Assembly: GCA_963576735.1 (NCBI GenBank) | Contig: OY755181.1 | Span: forward strand, 372,001 to 436,000 | Direction: 5' to 3' | Length of the DNA: 64,000 nucleotides | Origin: Bedellia somnulentella | Lineage: Eukaryota > Arthropoda > Insecta > Lepidoptera > Bedelliidae | Shown: positions 53,688 to 64,000 of the stretch, in pieces | Position numbering within the stretch: the first letter of the stretch is position 1 | How the letters are laid out: each line of letters starts with the position of its first letter | Notes under the pieces: generated by a model | The model's input: only the letters and a program-made list of their open reading frames with translations | Told to the model about the DNA's origin: nothing | Database searches by the model: none | Position numbers and translations under genes: made by a program

Positions 53688-54764
53688 TCATACAATTTTT
53701 TGAAAATCCGCAGGAGTACGAATATGTAACATAGGACTGTTCTCAGCCTTACGGGCATAGATATTGCAGTGTTTCGTCCAAACATAATTATAATTGAGTC
53801 TATTGCAGACCTCCTTTAAATCCATGAACATCTTTTTATTAGAAGGCGTGAGATGGTCGTGCACGTAAAATCTATGCTCACTTCCCTGCATTCCGATGTC
53901 AGTTGACTTTATGCCTTTATGCTTTATCAAGCCGGCTATTATACTGTCCTTCTGAGCACGGTTCCGAAGTTTCGCAATAATCACTTTCGGGCGACCTGGC
54001 TTTGCTTTCATCGGCTGAATGCGGTTTGCGAACTCTATGTCATCGGACTTCAACTCAACACCTGCGTACGCTGCTATCTTGATCGTAATATCGCGAGGCG
54101 ATTCGTTCTTTAGCTCTGGGACTCCAGATATTTCGAGGTTATTCATTCGCAGCCACTGTTGGTGCGTACCGAACTGGTACTCAAGTTCGGAGACCCGTCT
54201 CTCGGAGGCCAATAAGCTATTCTCGAGCTCAGACATTCTCTCAACTTTCGCCTCTACTTCAGATAACCTGGATTCAAATTGGGCAGCCAGTGTAGTGACA
54301 TGTTTTTGAATTTCGGTTTCAATAATACTCCTTAACTCTTTCTTCAGCTCTTCATTTCCCTTCCGGATCAAGGCTTCAAGTCGGGTTTCCATTGAAGCGA
54401 TATTCAAAGCATTACCGTATGTAGCCAGAGGGTCATTGACGCAAGTAATGGAGGAAGTGGTGTCATGTGTGTTTGATTGGGCGGGAGATTTCGCTGCAGA
54501 TGTCGCAAGTTTAGCAGCGGCGACGACAACGGCATTGGTAGCGACGGCAGCACGTAGAGGTGTACCCGAGCGCTGTTCTGCCTTACAACAGTCGCATTTA
54601 GCCACTTTGCGGCGATCTTTAGGCAGATTTTTGAATTCCTCGGCTGATACGTCTAAGCATAAGTGATGATATACACGGGAACAGGAGTGACAGCCCATAG
54701 TGTCTTGGGCACCCATAAATTTTCCACAAGCTTCACATTTAGAGACAGTAGTTTTTGGGGCCAT
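53688..54764 (-). CDS. LINE-C ORF1: PHD-finger, coiled-coil nucleic-acid-binding protein
   Basis: 358 codons, ATG at 54764. Residues 10-60 form a C4HC3 PHD-type zinc finger (C10, C13, C25, C28, H33, C36, C57, C60). Residues about 120-195 are a heptad-rich coiled coil (ELKKELRSIIETEIQKHV, SELENSLLASERRVSELE). Residues 200-300 look RRM-like: NNLEISGVPE, FANRIQP, RPKVIIAKL. PHD-bearing ORF1 proteins occur in CR1-type LINEs; the protein would multimerise and coat LINE RNA. The frame is intact. It is separated from ORF2 by about 205 bases with stops, so no overlap or simple frameshift links them. Confidence 0.88.
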   Translation of the reverse strand: MAPKTTVSKCEACGKFMGAQDTMGCHSCSRVYHHLCLDVSAEEFKNLPKDRRKVAKCDCCKAEQRSGTPLRAAVATNAVVVAAAKLATSAAKSPAQSNTHDTTSSITCVNDPLATYGNALNIASMETRLEALIRKGNEELKKELRSIIETEIQKHVTTLAAQFESRLSEVEAKVERMSELENSLLASERRVSELEYQFGTHQQWLRMNNLEISGVPELKNESPRDITIKIAAYAGVELKSDDIEFANRIQPMKAKPGRPKVIIAKLRNRAQKDSIIAGLIKHKGIKSTDIGMQGSEHRFYVHDHLTPSNKKMFMDLKEVCNRLNYNYVWTKHCNIYARKAENSPMLHIRTPADFQKIV

Positions 54765-55009
54765 ATTGAACGTTCCGGTAACTATGTATGTTACACTTAT
54801 ATGAACTTAATAATAACAATTGCTTAAATCTAAACGTATAAGTATGTACTTGAGTGTGATATATGTAATATATAATTGATAGTATATAATAAATATGTGC
54901 GTATGTAGTTATGTTTGTAAGAAAATTTATTATTATTTAATTATTTTACTAAAGTTACGAAACTAACAAGAAAACACAAAAATTATAAAATAAAAAAGAG
55001 AAATTAATT

Positions 55010-55120
55010 AATAACTCCCGGTCCCAGCAGCTGAGGCTCGAACGTCGATCTATTGCGTACGATTCTAACGATCGCACCACTGCGCCACTTGGATCCTGAT
55101 GTTAGCGACGAATTTTGTAT
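55010..55120 (-). repeat. tRNA-derived SINE head (third family)
   Basis: On the minus strand, AAGTGGCGCAGTGGTGCGAT (A-box-like) and GACGTTCGAGCCT (B box) about 40 bases apart. It is not a full cloverleaf. It abuts the left end of the next element. Confidence 0.6.
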
Positions 55121-55498
55121 ACGTATTGAGTGAGAAACGCTGCCGCGGAGAAGGGGCTGGAAGCGAATACTGCACTTAGTGGAGCGCCGTAAGGCATAAA
55201 AATGGTAAAATCTCGGAACCCAGGGCCAGTCAATGAATCTGTATAACAAGTGTTTGACTGTATTATTAAAACCTCAAATAAAAATGTTAAAAAATCAAAA
55301 TTTGCCGATCTCGATTACAACAATTTTTATAAACAATTTACTGAAAAATGAAAGGCGGAAGGGGGAAAAAATGTTTACAGTAAAGATCTTAACTTTATAT
55401 GCAATAAATTATGTTTGCAGAGTAAATTCAATGTTAATTTATTAGATTATCGCAAAAAAAATGATTTACAAAAGATAATTTAACCTTACCTATATCGA

Positions 55499-55777
55499 TT
55501 ATTGTTCATTATTGTCGTCGTCGTCGTCGATTTCGTTGATGTAGATTGTAGGTAAAGGATTAGTACAGCTATCACCATTGCATTCTAAGCAAGCTGCAGT
55601 ACAGTTTAATCCACTTTTTCTGCATCTACAAGATGCTCCACATCCTGTTTTGCATGCGCAAAAATATTTTTTAGTAAAGATTCTGGAGCTGGTCGCTGCG
55701 TCATTGTTTGCGGTATCAATATTCCGCGTTAATTTTTCCAACCCCATTCTTCTGGTAATATTTCTTTTCCGAGCCAT
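55499..55777 (-). pseudogene. C-terminal cysteine-rich (CXC-like) piece of the TIR element protein
   Basis: Ends in an acidic DDDDDNNEQ tail. Contains FCACKTGCGASCRCRKSGLN followed by CTAACLECNGDSCTN, about eleven Cys in 36 residues. The spacing C-x-C-x3-GC-x3-C-x-CRK-x-GL-x-C recalls CXC/TCR-type zinc modules and matches the C-terminus of unannotated arthropod and cnidarian proteins that I remember only as uncharacterised. Likely zinc-binding. The piece is in a different frame from the upstream one. Confidence 0.55.
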
Positions 55778-55895
55778 GTTTGAACTTGTAAATATACTCT
55801 TTTGAAGTGTTCGAAAGCGGCATCTGCAGTAGGTGGTAAAGACGGCAGTTTAACGCAGGTATTTTTGGCAGTTGCTTTCAAAAAAGAGTTATATC

Positions 55896-56255
55896 TCAAT
55901 GCATTAAGATCTTTCGTTTTTTGGGGGCATTATATAAAGCAAGAGTGCATGTAACACCAGCCTTAAAAATTTCATCGATGTCTTTGCATTCATTTTTAAA
56001 AACTGTCGCAGCATTTTGCAAATCCGTTCGTTTTTCGAAATTTTTTGCAAACACGTTTTTGCCACGTTGAAAAAAAGCTGACGTCGTGTCACATCCAGCT
56101 ACTAGATCTAACACACCTACATTTCTTTTATGGATATTGCGACAATATTCGCTTTTCTCTTCGCTTATCAAATTTAAAACAGTTTGCTTGAACTCAGAAG
56201 TAGTTACGTAGCTGATTTGCTGTCTTACTGATTTGGACTTTCTTCTTTCCTTCAT
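55896..56255 (-). pseudogene. Central piece with GCDTTS motif
   Basis: VLDLVAGCDTTSAFFQRGKN, then a lysine-rich helical stretch and CKDIDEIFKAGVTCTLALYN. The (A)GCDTTS...GK pattern is a signature of the same uncharacterised protein group. The large region normally expected between this and the N-terminal piece is missing, so this copy is an internal deletion derivative. Function unknown; nuclease or transposase activity is only a guess. Confidence 0.5.
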
Positions 56256-56647
56256 TTCATCCGCTTCTTTTTCTCATAAAAAGCACTTATTTTTCCAATC
56301 AAAATCAATAGAAGTAGCCATTCGCAGTTGTTTTTAGGTGGAGAGCATGTTGATGTGGTGTTATTTTTTTTTAAATAAGCATTAATACATCCTTTATTGA
56401 TATATTTTTGTCTGCATACTGAATGCACGTAGACAAATTCGCAAGTATTTAAATACTGAGAAATTCCATCCCCTCTTTCCACAGAAGCAGCTTTCAGTGT
56501 TGGTATTCCTCTAGTGACTTTTATAATATCTCTTAGCTCAGAGCTTAATTCAGAACTACATCCAATTTTGTCACAAATGAGGCAACCATTATTTATATTA
56601 TTACTATTCGATGGTTCACCCATTTTGATACGAGGCTGTAACAACAA
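56252..56647 (-). pseudogene. N-terminal zinc-finger-like piece of the TIR element protein
   Basis: Starts MLLQPRIKMGEPSN; cysteines in GCLICDKIGC, then YVHSVCRQKYINKGCI. The C-x2-C ... H-x3-C spacing suggests an N-terminal zinc finger. It ends in a run EKKKRMK where it meets the central piece; that junction is the probable deletion point. Confidence 0.5.
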
Positions 56648-57639
56648 ATATTACTAATATCAATAACTAACCTTTATATCACAATTAATTAAAATTTCAG
56701 ATGTAAGGATTGGAAATTTCTTTTTTTTAAACAAAAATTACATTCTAACTTTTAAGATCGATCTATTATAAAATATACTATTGAATATTCACAGTTGTTT
56801 TCAAAATCATGTAATATAAATAATAAACAAATACTTACTATTTATGCCACTATTTTCAAAGTTTGTAATACTCAGTAATTAACTTTTATCACACTCACTG
56901 CACAATAATATATTTATTTTTTAATTATTTTAAATTATTTTTGTTTCGGAGCAAACAACAACTACGTATCCAGCCTAGCAAGTTGCCACGTGTACTATTC
57001 TGTTAGGGCCCGCGTTAACAACACCCAACAGCTGCTGTTGCCCCCTCTATTCCCCTCCCCACCCTTCATCGTTATACCTGCAGTCCCTTGAGACCCAAGA
57101 TGAAGTTTGTGATAGTTCTTCTTTTCAAAATCTAATTTTACACTTATATAAATTAAGGAAAACTCCAAAAAATTAATAATTATTTATAATAATTATTAAA
57201 AAATTAAGATCGCACAAAATTTTTTTTTTAACATTTTTCTATATGCTATTAAAAACACATTGCCAAAGTTTATAAAAAGATTTATTGACTGGCCCTGGAT
57301 TCCGAGGTATAAACCTTACGGCGCTCCACTAACTGGTTGGCTTACGTAGCTTGCCGATATATGTCCGTCTCTTTTTCTCGAAGGTAGCGGGGGGCCACTC
57401 ACGCCGTCACGTCGCGCTGCTCGCGGAAGTGAAGGCACTCAGGCGCACGAAGAAATAGGCCGTAAGAGAATGGGAGACAGGTTATGATTGCTATTACTGT
57501 TTATGAAGACTTATGATTTATTAGCGGGAGCAACCGGTAACACGTCTGCTCTGTACAGTTACTCGGACGAAAAAAAAAAAAGGTTTAAATAAGAATTTTT
57601 TCAATCATTTTTGGATGTTCAAAGGCGATAATTTTGGAA

Positions 57640-57750
57640 CGTAAAGATTGTTGGTGATGGATGTCCAACAGCATCGACCAAATATCACTTTAAAAGCCTC
57701 AACACTCTAAGTTGTATTTTACAAACAGTCACAGAAATAAATGGGGTGGG
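57640..57750 (-). repeat. R1 fragment, diverged
   Basis: GTTGGTGATGGATGTCCAAC core and AAAGCCTCAACACTC. Confidence 0.55.
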
Positions 57751-58270
57751 TTGAAGCAAAACGCAAATCAAAAATGAAATAGGCAGTTCATTCTATTTAA
57801 TCTTAATCTTTCCTCGGTGATCAACTTCTTAAGTGTCTTTCGACATACTACTAAAAGTGAAATCACCTTAATATTCCATAAAACTTCTTTTCAAAATATC
57901 TCTGGTTTCAAACACTTTCAATACTGCGTTTACTTGTTAATATATACTACATACGAAATTTTCTAATGTCTTTTTGAATATTTACCTTGTTTAATAATTT
58001 TTAGTTTTAGTGTTAAATAAACACGTTTCAAATTGTTTTCAAGCCATAATTGAAAATCAACCCAAAGCATACTAAAATAAATTCTTCACTGCGACGTCAG
58101 TGTCACTTTTATCACTATTATTATAAATGTAAGCAATTCAACAAAACAAAACTAGATAGGCGCAAACTAAAACAAAGTTGGTAATGTTCAAACCATTACG
58201 ATGATTCTCAAACATTTGTACGGCTCATCGCAAATGTTGCTCGGAAAAAACGGCCACATTATTTATCCGA
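57751..58270. other. AT-rich sequence, nothing recognised
   Basis: No supported feature. Confidence 0.5.
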
Positions 58271-58470
58271 TGTTGAAGAAATTTGTGTCTATTTTCCCGG
58301 CGCTGCTTTGGGAACAATTTGCTTAGTTCAGCCCAATATTTGGGTCCGGCCTCCAGGGGCTCGGACCCGTTTTGTCGAGGGCAGGATAAGACCCCCGATA
58401 GCGTCTCCTTGATCCGGGCGGCTTGGTTGCGCCATCTTATCTCTCGACTTGCTCACCAATCTTAACGGTC
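58271..58470. other. GC-rich island of unknown nature
   Basis: GGGTCCGGCCTCCAGGGGCT and GACCCCCGATAGCGTCTCCT stand out from AT-rich flanks. A 60-codon plus-strand frame (58283-58465) covers it but shows no motif. It could be an exon, a repeat or a regulatory CpG patch. Confidence 0.3.
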
Positions 58471-58746
58471 ACTCTACTTATACTGACCTTTATGTTTGGA
58501 ATACATCTTGGTTTGATGTTTCGGAATATATAGGTTGTTGAAAATAATGTGATTCCTCATGATGTGATTTGTGAGAACGTGTTATATGCGGTTAAAGTAT
58601 AAAGTAAATTAAAATGCCACCAGAAGTCTCATGTATTCGTTTATGATTTATTAAGTATTCGCGAGTATAAGTTAGTATTCGCCAGTGCAGTGTTATTATA
58701 TTACCTAATAAGATTGTGTTTTTTTTTTCAATTACTTCTTAGTGTG
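58471..58746. other. AT-rich sequence, nothing recognised
   Basis: No supported feature. Confidence 0.5.
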
Positions 58747-58920
58747 TGGTCTATACTGGTTTGGGACATAATTAATTTAAGTAAATCAAATAAGTTTAAA
58801 CTTCTTCGGTTTATTCATCTAGAAAAAGTTTAAAAGTAAAATTAAAAAATATATAAACTGAAGAAGTTTAAACTAATTTGATTTACTTAAATTAATTATG
58901 TGCCGGACCGGTATAGACCA
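58747..58920. mobile_element. Palindromic hairpin MITE
   Basis: 174 bp with inverted arms of about 65-70 bp: TGGTCTATACTGGTTTGGGA at the left, the complement of TGGTCTATACCGGTCCGGCA at the right. The inner parts (AATTTAAGTAAATCAAAT) are identical; the outer ones differ at a few sites. Loop about 35 bp. No clear target duplication. Confidence 0.7.
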
Positions 58921-59402
58921 TATATCTGCAGTTGTGTCTGAATTAATATAAAACCGTTACTGGTCACAAAAATACTTTTTTCGCTAGTTTATGCCAAATC
59001 GAGCACTAGCCATGCTCCTAAGCCATATTGTTGTCAAGTTATTTTATGTCTATATCAATGTTAGTGCTTTGTAGTTCAATCAAAAGAGCTGCAAATTCTT
59101 GGCTTTTATTGTGCTAAACATGCTTTTCGCAGTACCGAATAAAACGTATAAAAATAGAATTCAAAGGAATGTAAAGTGCCGTACTGTTTCCAACTTACTG
59201 TCAGACACCGCTACTGCACAGCTCTGTTACTTTCGTTTTGCAGCTATCAACCACGTAATGCTAGAGAATGAAAACACAACCAAAAATGCTTAAAAAACCA
59301 ACAGTAAACAAAGGTCTCTTAAGTTTTCTTCACATAATTAAGTATTTATAGTACTAATACCTTTACAATTCTTTGGAAGAAGAACATGAAATAAACTAGT
59401 TA
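58921..59402. other. Unique sequence, nothing recognised
   Basis: A 64-codon frame at 59099-59293 lacks motifs. Confidence 0.45.
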
Positions 59403-59628
59403 TGTAGTGTCGGCTTAGAATAGCACTACCTCATTTCTTCCGGTGGGTGTACGTAGGAGGCAACTAACGGTATTAGTGCGTTTAAGGGATTTTTGGGCGA
59501 TGCGGTTGGAATCAACCTTTATTTCACCATCTTTTCCCCACGCACCTTCCGAAATGGCTGAGGAGTTTCTAATCTGAGTTGCTACCCCTTCAAGGGATTT
59601 ATAGCCGTGAGTATGTGTAAGTATGTAT
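59403..59628 (+). repeat. R1 repeat, near full length
   Basis: Small deletions around the GGTTGGA core; TATG tail present. Confidence 0.82.
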
Positions 59629-59924
59629 GTTGAAATATAGTCTGCTAATATGCCAGCCAAAGTACAAACTGATCATTTTGATATAATTTTCAGTGTTTCA
59701 TGATCACGTTGTAATAATATTCGGAACTAGTATGGGCTCGTATGACGCCAATATTTATAAGCCACAGATACTGCTTACAAACACAATTTCTGTTTCGTAC
59801 TACGATCCAGCTATTTGTTATTTCCAAAATTAACATTCAACTATGTGTGTAACTGTGTAGCATAAGTCTCTGTAGACTTACCGAAAAGTAATAATATATA
59901 AAAGTAATTCCCCGCCACTTTTGG

Positions 59925-60065
59925 AAACATTGTAGTGGATTGGTGACTAGTTTCTCGATCCGGAGGTTGCAGGTTCTATCTCCGCTGAGAAAAGCATTTA
60001 TGTGTTGAGCATATATGATTGTTTCTTAGTTTTAGGTGCTATTTATTTGTGTATTTTATAACATT
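59925..60065 (+). repeat. Degraded tRNA-derived SINE (fourth family)
   Basis: TAGTGGATTGGTGACTAG (A-box-like), GGAGGTTGCAGGTTCTATCT (B-box-like), then ATTTATGTGTTGAGCATATA, resembling a common lepidopteran SINE body (ATTTGTGTGATGAACATGAA type) from memory. Confidence 0.5.
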
Positions 60066-60144
60066 AAACTTATCGTAGAGTTAGTGTCAGATGCTAAAAG
60101 TCATTAAGTTATGTACTTACTTTGGGGCTAACTTGATAATTGGT

Positions 60145-60225
60145 AATGGGATTTCAGCCACTTCCCCTAAAATACAACATCGACGTGAAAATGGGTTAAT
60201 GCTATCCTAAGCTGATATTAAACAT
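60145..60225 (-). repeat. Possible R1 remnant
   Basis: Only GGTTAATGCTATCCTAAGC and a weak middle resemble R1. Confidence 0.3.
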
Positions 60226-60306
60226 TACCGCAGCATCTAATCTACACAATATCACAGGCTATCTCACTTATTGAGGTATAAGTTCACGGTACTAGTATTA
60301 GTAGCA

Positions 60307-60422
60307 AAACGTGGGTACCTTCTCTGGATACTAGATGGAGCTGCCATGTGAGTTCAGAAGTATTGGTACCTCTGCCAACCCCTTCGGGGATAAACGGCGT
60401 GAACGTTTATGTTATGTTATGT
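60307..60422 (+). repeat. SINE-A, 3' half
   Basis: From AAAACGTGGGTACCTTCTCT to the TTATG tail; lies close to the left boundary of duplication copy 2. Confidence 0.8.
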
Positions 60423-60799
60423 AGTATTCAGTCTGCCTACCACACACCTACCACACACATTTTACATCACAATCACTAATGAAATGTTTAATCATATATT
60501 AATTAATGTGTGCTAACTGAACACAAACACACAATTAAATTAATAACCCATTTGAAAAGTTTTCTGTATTAATTAATGGTTTCATCACCAATTTTAATAA
60601 CATAATCACATCTATGATAGAATGATGTTCTAATCCGACTGCATATGCAAACAAACTGGAAACCAGGAGCTAATATATTCTTAATAACGCTGAACAAAAA
60701 AGCACCGAGCAAAACAGAAAATCTCCATAATAGAAAAACTTCCGTCATACATTTTAATCAGTATTATAAACTCTTAGCCTGAAAAACAGTAAAAAGCTT

Positions 60800-61195
60800 T
60801 TGCAGCGCTCTTTATATGATCATATTTTATTTCAATATTCAATGTTGCATCCGGTCCGAGGCGGTTTTTCCATTGCGAGCCGAGAGCAGCCGCGTATTTA
60901 CAAAACACGCTCGCTTTCAGCAAACTCATATGCTTACAGTAGTAGGTTTCAGTGGAAATGCAAAGAGCTGCTTATGAACCCGGTTAGATCCAATATTTCA
61001 AGTGGCGGCTGCTCTTTCTGTGTTTCTTTTTTAATCATAAAACGCCTCACTGAGTTTGGTGTAGAGCATCTTGTTTGTGGTTTTCACATTATGGTTAGAA
61101 TATTATTTATGGTTATGTTGGTTGGAATGTACTTGTTTATTTTTAAGTTTCGTGGCACTCTAGCGCCTTATCATTCTATTATGCTTATGGGATGA
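60800..61195 (+). other. 131-codon open frame, partner of 38692-39087
   Basis: Same length and start region as copy 1. Differences cluster in the C-terminal hydrophobic part (HIMVRILFMVMLVGMYLFIF). Not recognised. Confidence 0.3.
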
Positions 61196-61776
61196 GTATT
61201 TAAAATTTCATAACATAATATTTCATTCTTATGATTCTATAACATAGTAGTTTTTTTTTAAATGCTTTTGTTATATCTACTCGTTGTAAATTCTTTTAAA
61301 CATAAAATCAGTCATTGTATATCATTCTCAAATTGTACATTGAAATAAATCGTCACGTGACTACAAGTTTAAGCATTTGCTTTTATCATGGCGACTCCCT
61401 CGGTGTGTATAACTCTCAACTACTCGCCGCGTATAGAAAGAAAGAAAGTTTATTTGATAATAAACATAAGCCAATGACATATTTATAAAAAAACATTACC
61501 AAAAAGGCCTTGACTCGGCACTCGTATGACAGAGTATTTACTCATCATACACTGATTTACAGTCAAAGCCCTAGGTACAACGATGTTACACGTTTAACTT
61601 TAAATAGTTATTTTATATTACATTTTTTATATTTTTAATAATACAGCTTATGCTTTCTGATAAAACATTGTAAAAAACCTATTTCAAATCTTGTTTTTAG
61701 CAAAATAAAAAGTTAAAATACACAGTCCATATTACCACAGTTTTCATATTCCTGCACAAAATTGCTTCAATTCACA

Positions 61777-61983
61777 CTACATAGGAAGGTTTACCTCATA
61801 AGGCCTGTAATTACGAGTGTCGCAGAAATCCGGGTCAGCCTCATTACGACATATTCCGTTTCCTGACCTGCATACACTGGAAGAGGAGATCTGCTCGTTA
61901 CTTACGACGGCAACCTGCGTTAACGTCGTTACATTTGCTGCGAAACCTTCACGTGCTATTATGACCGTATCACATTCGGACAT
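61777..61983 (-). other. Exon-like open frame, partner of 41824-42030
   Basis: Same frame and length; VCRSGNGICRNEADPDFCDT is preserved, with about five amino-acid-changing differences from copy 1. Confidence 0.35.
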
Positions 61984-62141
61984 ACGAAGATGTGAGTTGA
62001 TAAGGTTGAGTTACCGGAATATTAGCTGGGGTGATGTAAAGGATTCGGGTATGGAATATTGTACGTGGTACACCAATATAATGAGATATATGTGAATATG
62101 GGAAGATATACATATTTGTTAACTAAAATTATTTACTTATA

Positions 62142-62393
62142 GCCGTGTAGTGTCGGCTTAGAATGGCACTACCCCGTTTCTACCGTTGGGTGTACGTAAG
62201 AGGCGACTAACGGTATTGGGGCTTTTAAGGGATTTTTGGGCGATGCGGTTGGAGACCCACTACCAAGAACCTTTACTTCACCATCTTTTCCCTACTCAAA
62301 TTTCCAAAAACAGCTGAGGAATTTTTAATTCCTTAGCTCTGGCTACCCCTACTAGGGATTTATGGCCGTGGGTATATGTATGTATATATGTAT
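62142..62393 (+). repeat. R1 repeat in duplicated segment
   Basis: Counterpart of 46516-46767. Confidence 0.88.
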
Positions 62394-62599
62394 TTACTTA
62401 TGTAATTTACAACTTATTTATATAAAATATTTACATCAGCTGCAATTATGGATATTGATAATTTAAATGACATGTAACACAATATCATATTTTTTTGTAT
62501 GGCCGAGTTTCAATCTCCAAATCTGACATTAACGATTTTTAGGACTTTTTTCAAATTCAAGCTTGCTGTGTAGTGTCGTTTACTCTTATGGCTGCGACG

Positions 62600-62844
62600 T
62601 GTAGTGTCGGCTTAGAATAGCACTACCCCATTTCTTCCGGTGGGTGTACGTAAGAGGCGACTAACGGTTTTGGGGCTTCTGAGGGATTTTTGGGCGATGC
62701 GGTTGGAGACCCATAACCAACAATCTTTATTTCACCATCTTTTCCCCACACAACTTCCAAAAGTGGCTGAGGAATTTCTGATTCCTTAGCTCTGGCTACC
62801 CCTTCTAGGGATTTATAGCCGTGAGTATATGTATGTATGTATGT
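62600..62844 (+). repeat. R1 repeat, insertion private to copy 2
   Basis: Copy 1 is uninterrupted at the matching point (46930, TTTTCAAATGCAAATATCAA). An extra partial head (GCTGTGTAGTGTCG) precedes at 62567, as at 4590. Confidence 0.88.
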
Positions 62845-63022
62845 TGTAAATGCAAATATCAACGTAATTTTGAACTCATGGCGATTAATAAATATATGTC
62901 TACCTCGCTCGATGATAACTAATAGTATGACTATGAATAACGTTAAATAAAATTCGCATAAATAACCATTGCGGAATATATTTTAGATATTAATTACAAA
63001 TGAATTTCGCTACTATTAGTTG

Positions 63023-63264
63023 CCGTGTAGTGTCGGATTACAATGTCACTACCTCTTTCTACCCACAGATATCATAAGAAACTTTTAAAGGTATGGGGCT
63101 TTTTTAAGTGATCATTATGCGGTTGGAGACCCATAACCAACAACCTTTATTTTACCATCTTTTCCACATTCAACTTTCCAAAAGTGGCTGAAGAATTTCT
63201 CATTCCTTAGCTCTGGCTACCCCTTCTAGGGATTTATACCTGTGAGTATATGTATGTATGTATT
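63023..63264 (+). repeat. R1 repeat in duplicated segment
   Basis: Counterpart of 47099-47344. Confidence 0.85.
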
Positions 63265-63410
63265 ATGGGTAATGAGGTTTGAGACCCATCGCCATACTTT
63301 ATTTCTAACATCTTGTCGCCTATCAACTCTTAAATGTGGCTGACGAGTTTCTAGCTCTAATGTTTTGGCTACCCCTTTTTGTGATTTATGGCCGTGAGTA
63401 TACATGTATG
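63265..63410 (+). repeat. R1, second subfamily, in duplicated segment
   Basis: Counterpart of 47347-47495. Confidence 0.78.
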
Positions 63411-64000
63411 TTAATAATGAAGTGTGCAGAGGCTGTTGATTGGCAGATTTTGACAATAGCTGGCAGCCACCAATCTCCTGATTCAGGCTTAATTCTTCTG
63501 TTTAATTAATATTTAGTTAATAAATTTAATTATTATATCTGTCGTGCCCGAATTTCGGACGCAGATGATTCGGCGGATTAAAATCCTATATTGTATATCC
63601 CCGTAGTATTTATTATATTTCAATAAAAATTACATAAAAATTACACAGATCACTTTCATTTGCGTGCATATAATTTCAGAAAATACGTGTTAGTCAACGA
63701 CATGATTAAATCTGATGCCTGTCGCAGCAGAAATCCTGCGAATTACCATTGAGCCGAACATGCATGATTTATGAATCCTTAAAGTAAGCGTAACCTCGTG
63801 ATACTCACTAATTGAATGAAATAAGCCGCACTCACAGACATCATGCATTAGACTATCTCATGAAATATTTTGTCCGTCATGTACGTTTTAATTAGGGTCG
63901 AAATTGCTAAAAAGGTTACCTTAATGGACCCGGAAGCACTCAGCCGCGAGCCAGGATTAACTCTGTATACTTTTGTTTATGAAAAGCTTTTAAATTTGTA

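Larger units (their letters stand above)
49806..54905 (-). mobile_element. LINE-C, nearly complete CR1-like two-ORF element
   Basis: ORF1 and ORF2 on the minus strand, a 3' UTR with a (CA)n run (50029-50056), and a 3' tail of TTTTA units (49806-49838, plus-strand reading). The 5' boundary near 54905 is approximate; no target duplication was identified. A MITE at 50192-50679 breaks the end of ORF2. Confidence 0.88.
55176..57332 (-). mobile_element. Unclassified TIR DNA element carrying GCDTTS/cysteine-rich protein pieces
   Basis: About 2.16 kb bounded by inverted repeats: left TTAGTGGAGCGCCGTAAGG (55176), right its complement ending at 57332, with a second inverted block (GGGCCAGTCAAT, 55224 and 57282) further in. 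No clear target duplication: left flank GCAC, right flank CTGG. Three minus-strand coding pieces lie inside in N-to-C order, and a GC-rich, C-rich stretch (57000-57065) lies near the promoter end. I do not recognise the superfamily. Confidence 0.7.
60604..64000. repeat. Segmental duplication, copy 2 (runs off the window)
   Basis: Direct copy of 38500-48019 without the DDE transposon and the SINE/LINE nest. It has its own extra R1 (about 62570-62860) and small insertions near 63448 and 63622. Alignment at the window end corresponds to 48019. Confidence 0.92.

Noticed and set aside
53919..54666. Plus-strand genes opposite LINE-C ORF1
   Set aside because: Frames antisense to a well-supported PHD/coiled-coil ORF; alanine- and serine-rich shadows.
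55010..55120. Complete tRNA gene
   Set aside because: Only the internal promoter boxes resemble a tRNA; no paired acceptor stem was found.

Overview
The window looks like AT-rich nuclear DNA of an insect, most likely a moth or butterfly. The case rests on transposon content: a Helitron-like family with a (GTCY)n microsatellite, tRNA-derived SINEs, CR1/Jockey-type LINEs, an internally deleted mariner, and many short elements ending in (TATG)n. No bacterial genes, rRNA, CRISPR array or intact functional tRNA gene was seen.

Only one host gene can be supported. It lies on the minus strand and spans about 34 kb: a signal-peptide exon (34109-34187), the first half of an Ig domain (10997-11094) and the second half (315-522). 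Splice phases match across both introns (about 23 kb and 10.5 kb). The protein is a Dpr-interacting protein (DIP)/lachesin-like neuronal cell-surface immunoglobulin protein, and its remaining exons lie off the left edge. Everything from 0.5 to 34 kb is therefore intron filled with mobile DNA: family R1 (short elements with a (TATG)n tail), SINE-A (tRNA head, TTATG tail), a tRNA-containing retroposon, Helitron-like copies (one carrying a 788-bp LTR element), MITEs, a dead mariner, and LINE-D with its inverted truncated copy on the two sides of the 98-bp exon.

From 35 to 64 kb no host gene is recognised. Two direct copies of a roughly 3-kb segment (38.5-48 kb and 60.6-64 kb, the latter running off the edge) give unoccupied reference sites, so insertions in the first copy can be ordered. 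A DDE transposon with long inverted repeats entered at 39255-41424 (TAA target duplication). Independently, a SINE-A entered at 42169-46486 (15-bp duplication), then a CR1-like LINE inserted into that SINE (TATCAT), then another LINE inserted into that LINE (TTAATG).

Between the duplicates sit a nearly complete two-ORF LINE (LINE-C, 49.8-54.9 kb) whose ORF2 end is replaced by a MITE, and an unclassified terminal-inverted-repeat element at 55176-57332 carrying broken pieces of a GCDTTS-motif, cysteine-rich protein.

Most notable: LINE-D joins ORF1 to ORF2 by a UUUAAAC-UAG motif of the minus-one frameshift type; R1 shares its 3' end with LINE coding remnants, suggesting a SINE-LINE pair; inverted LINE-D copies flank a DIP exon; and the 55-57 kb element may belong to an undescribed transposon group. 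Family names are from memory of protein and repeat patterns; no database search was possible, and boundaries without a stated target duplication are approximate.
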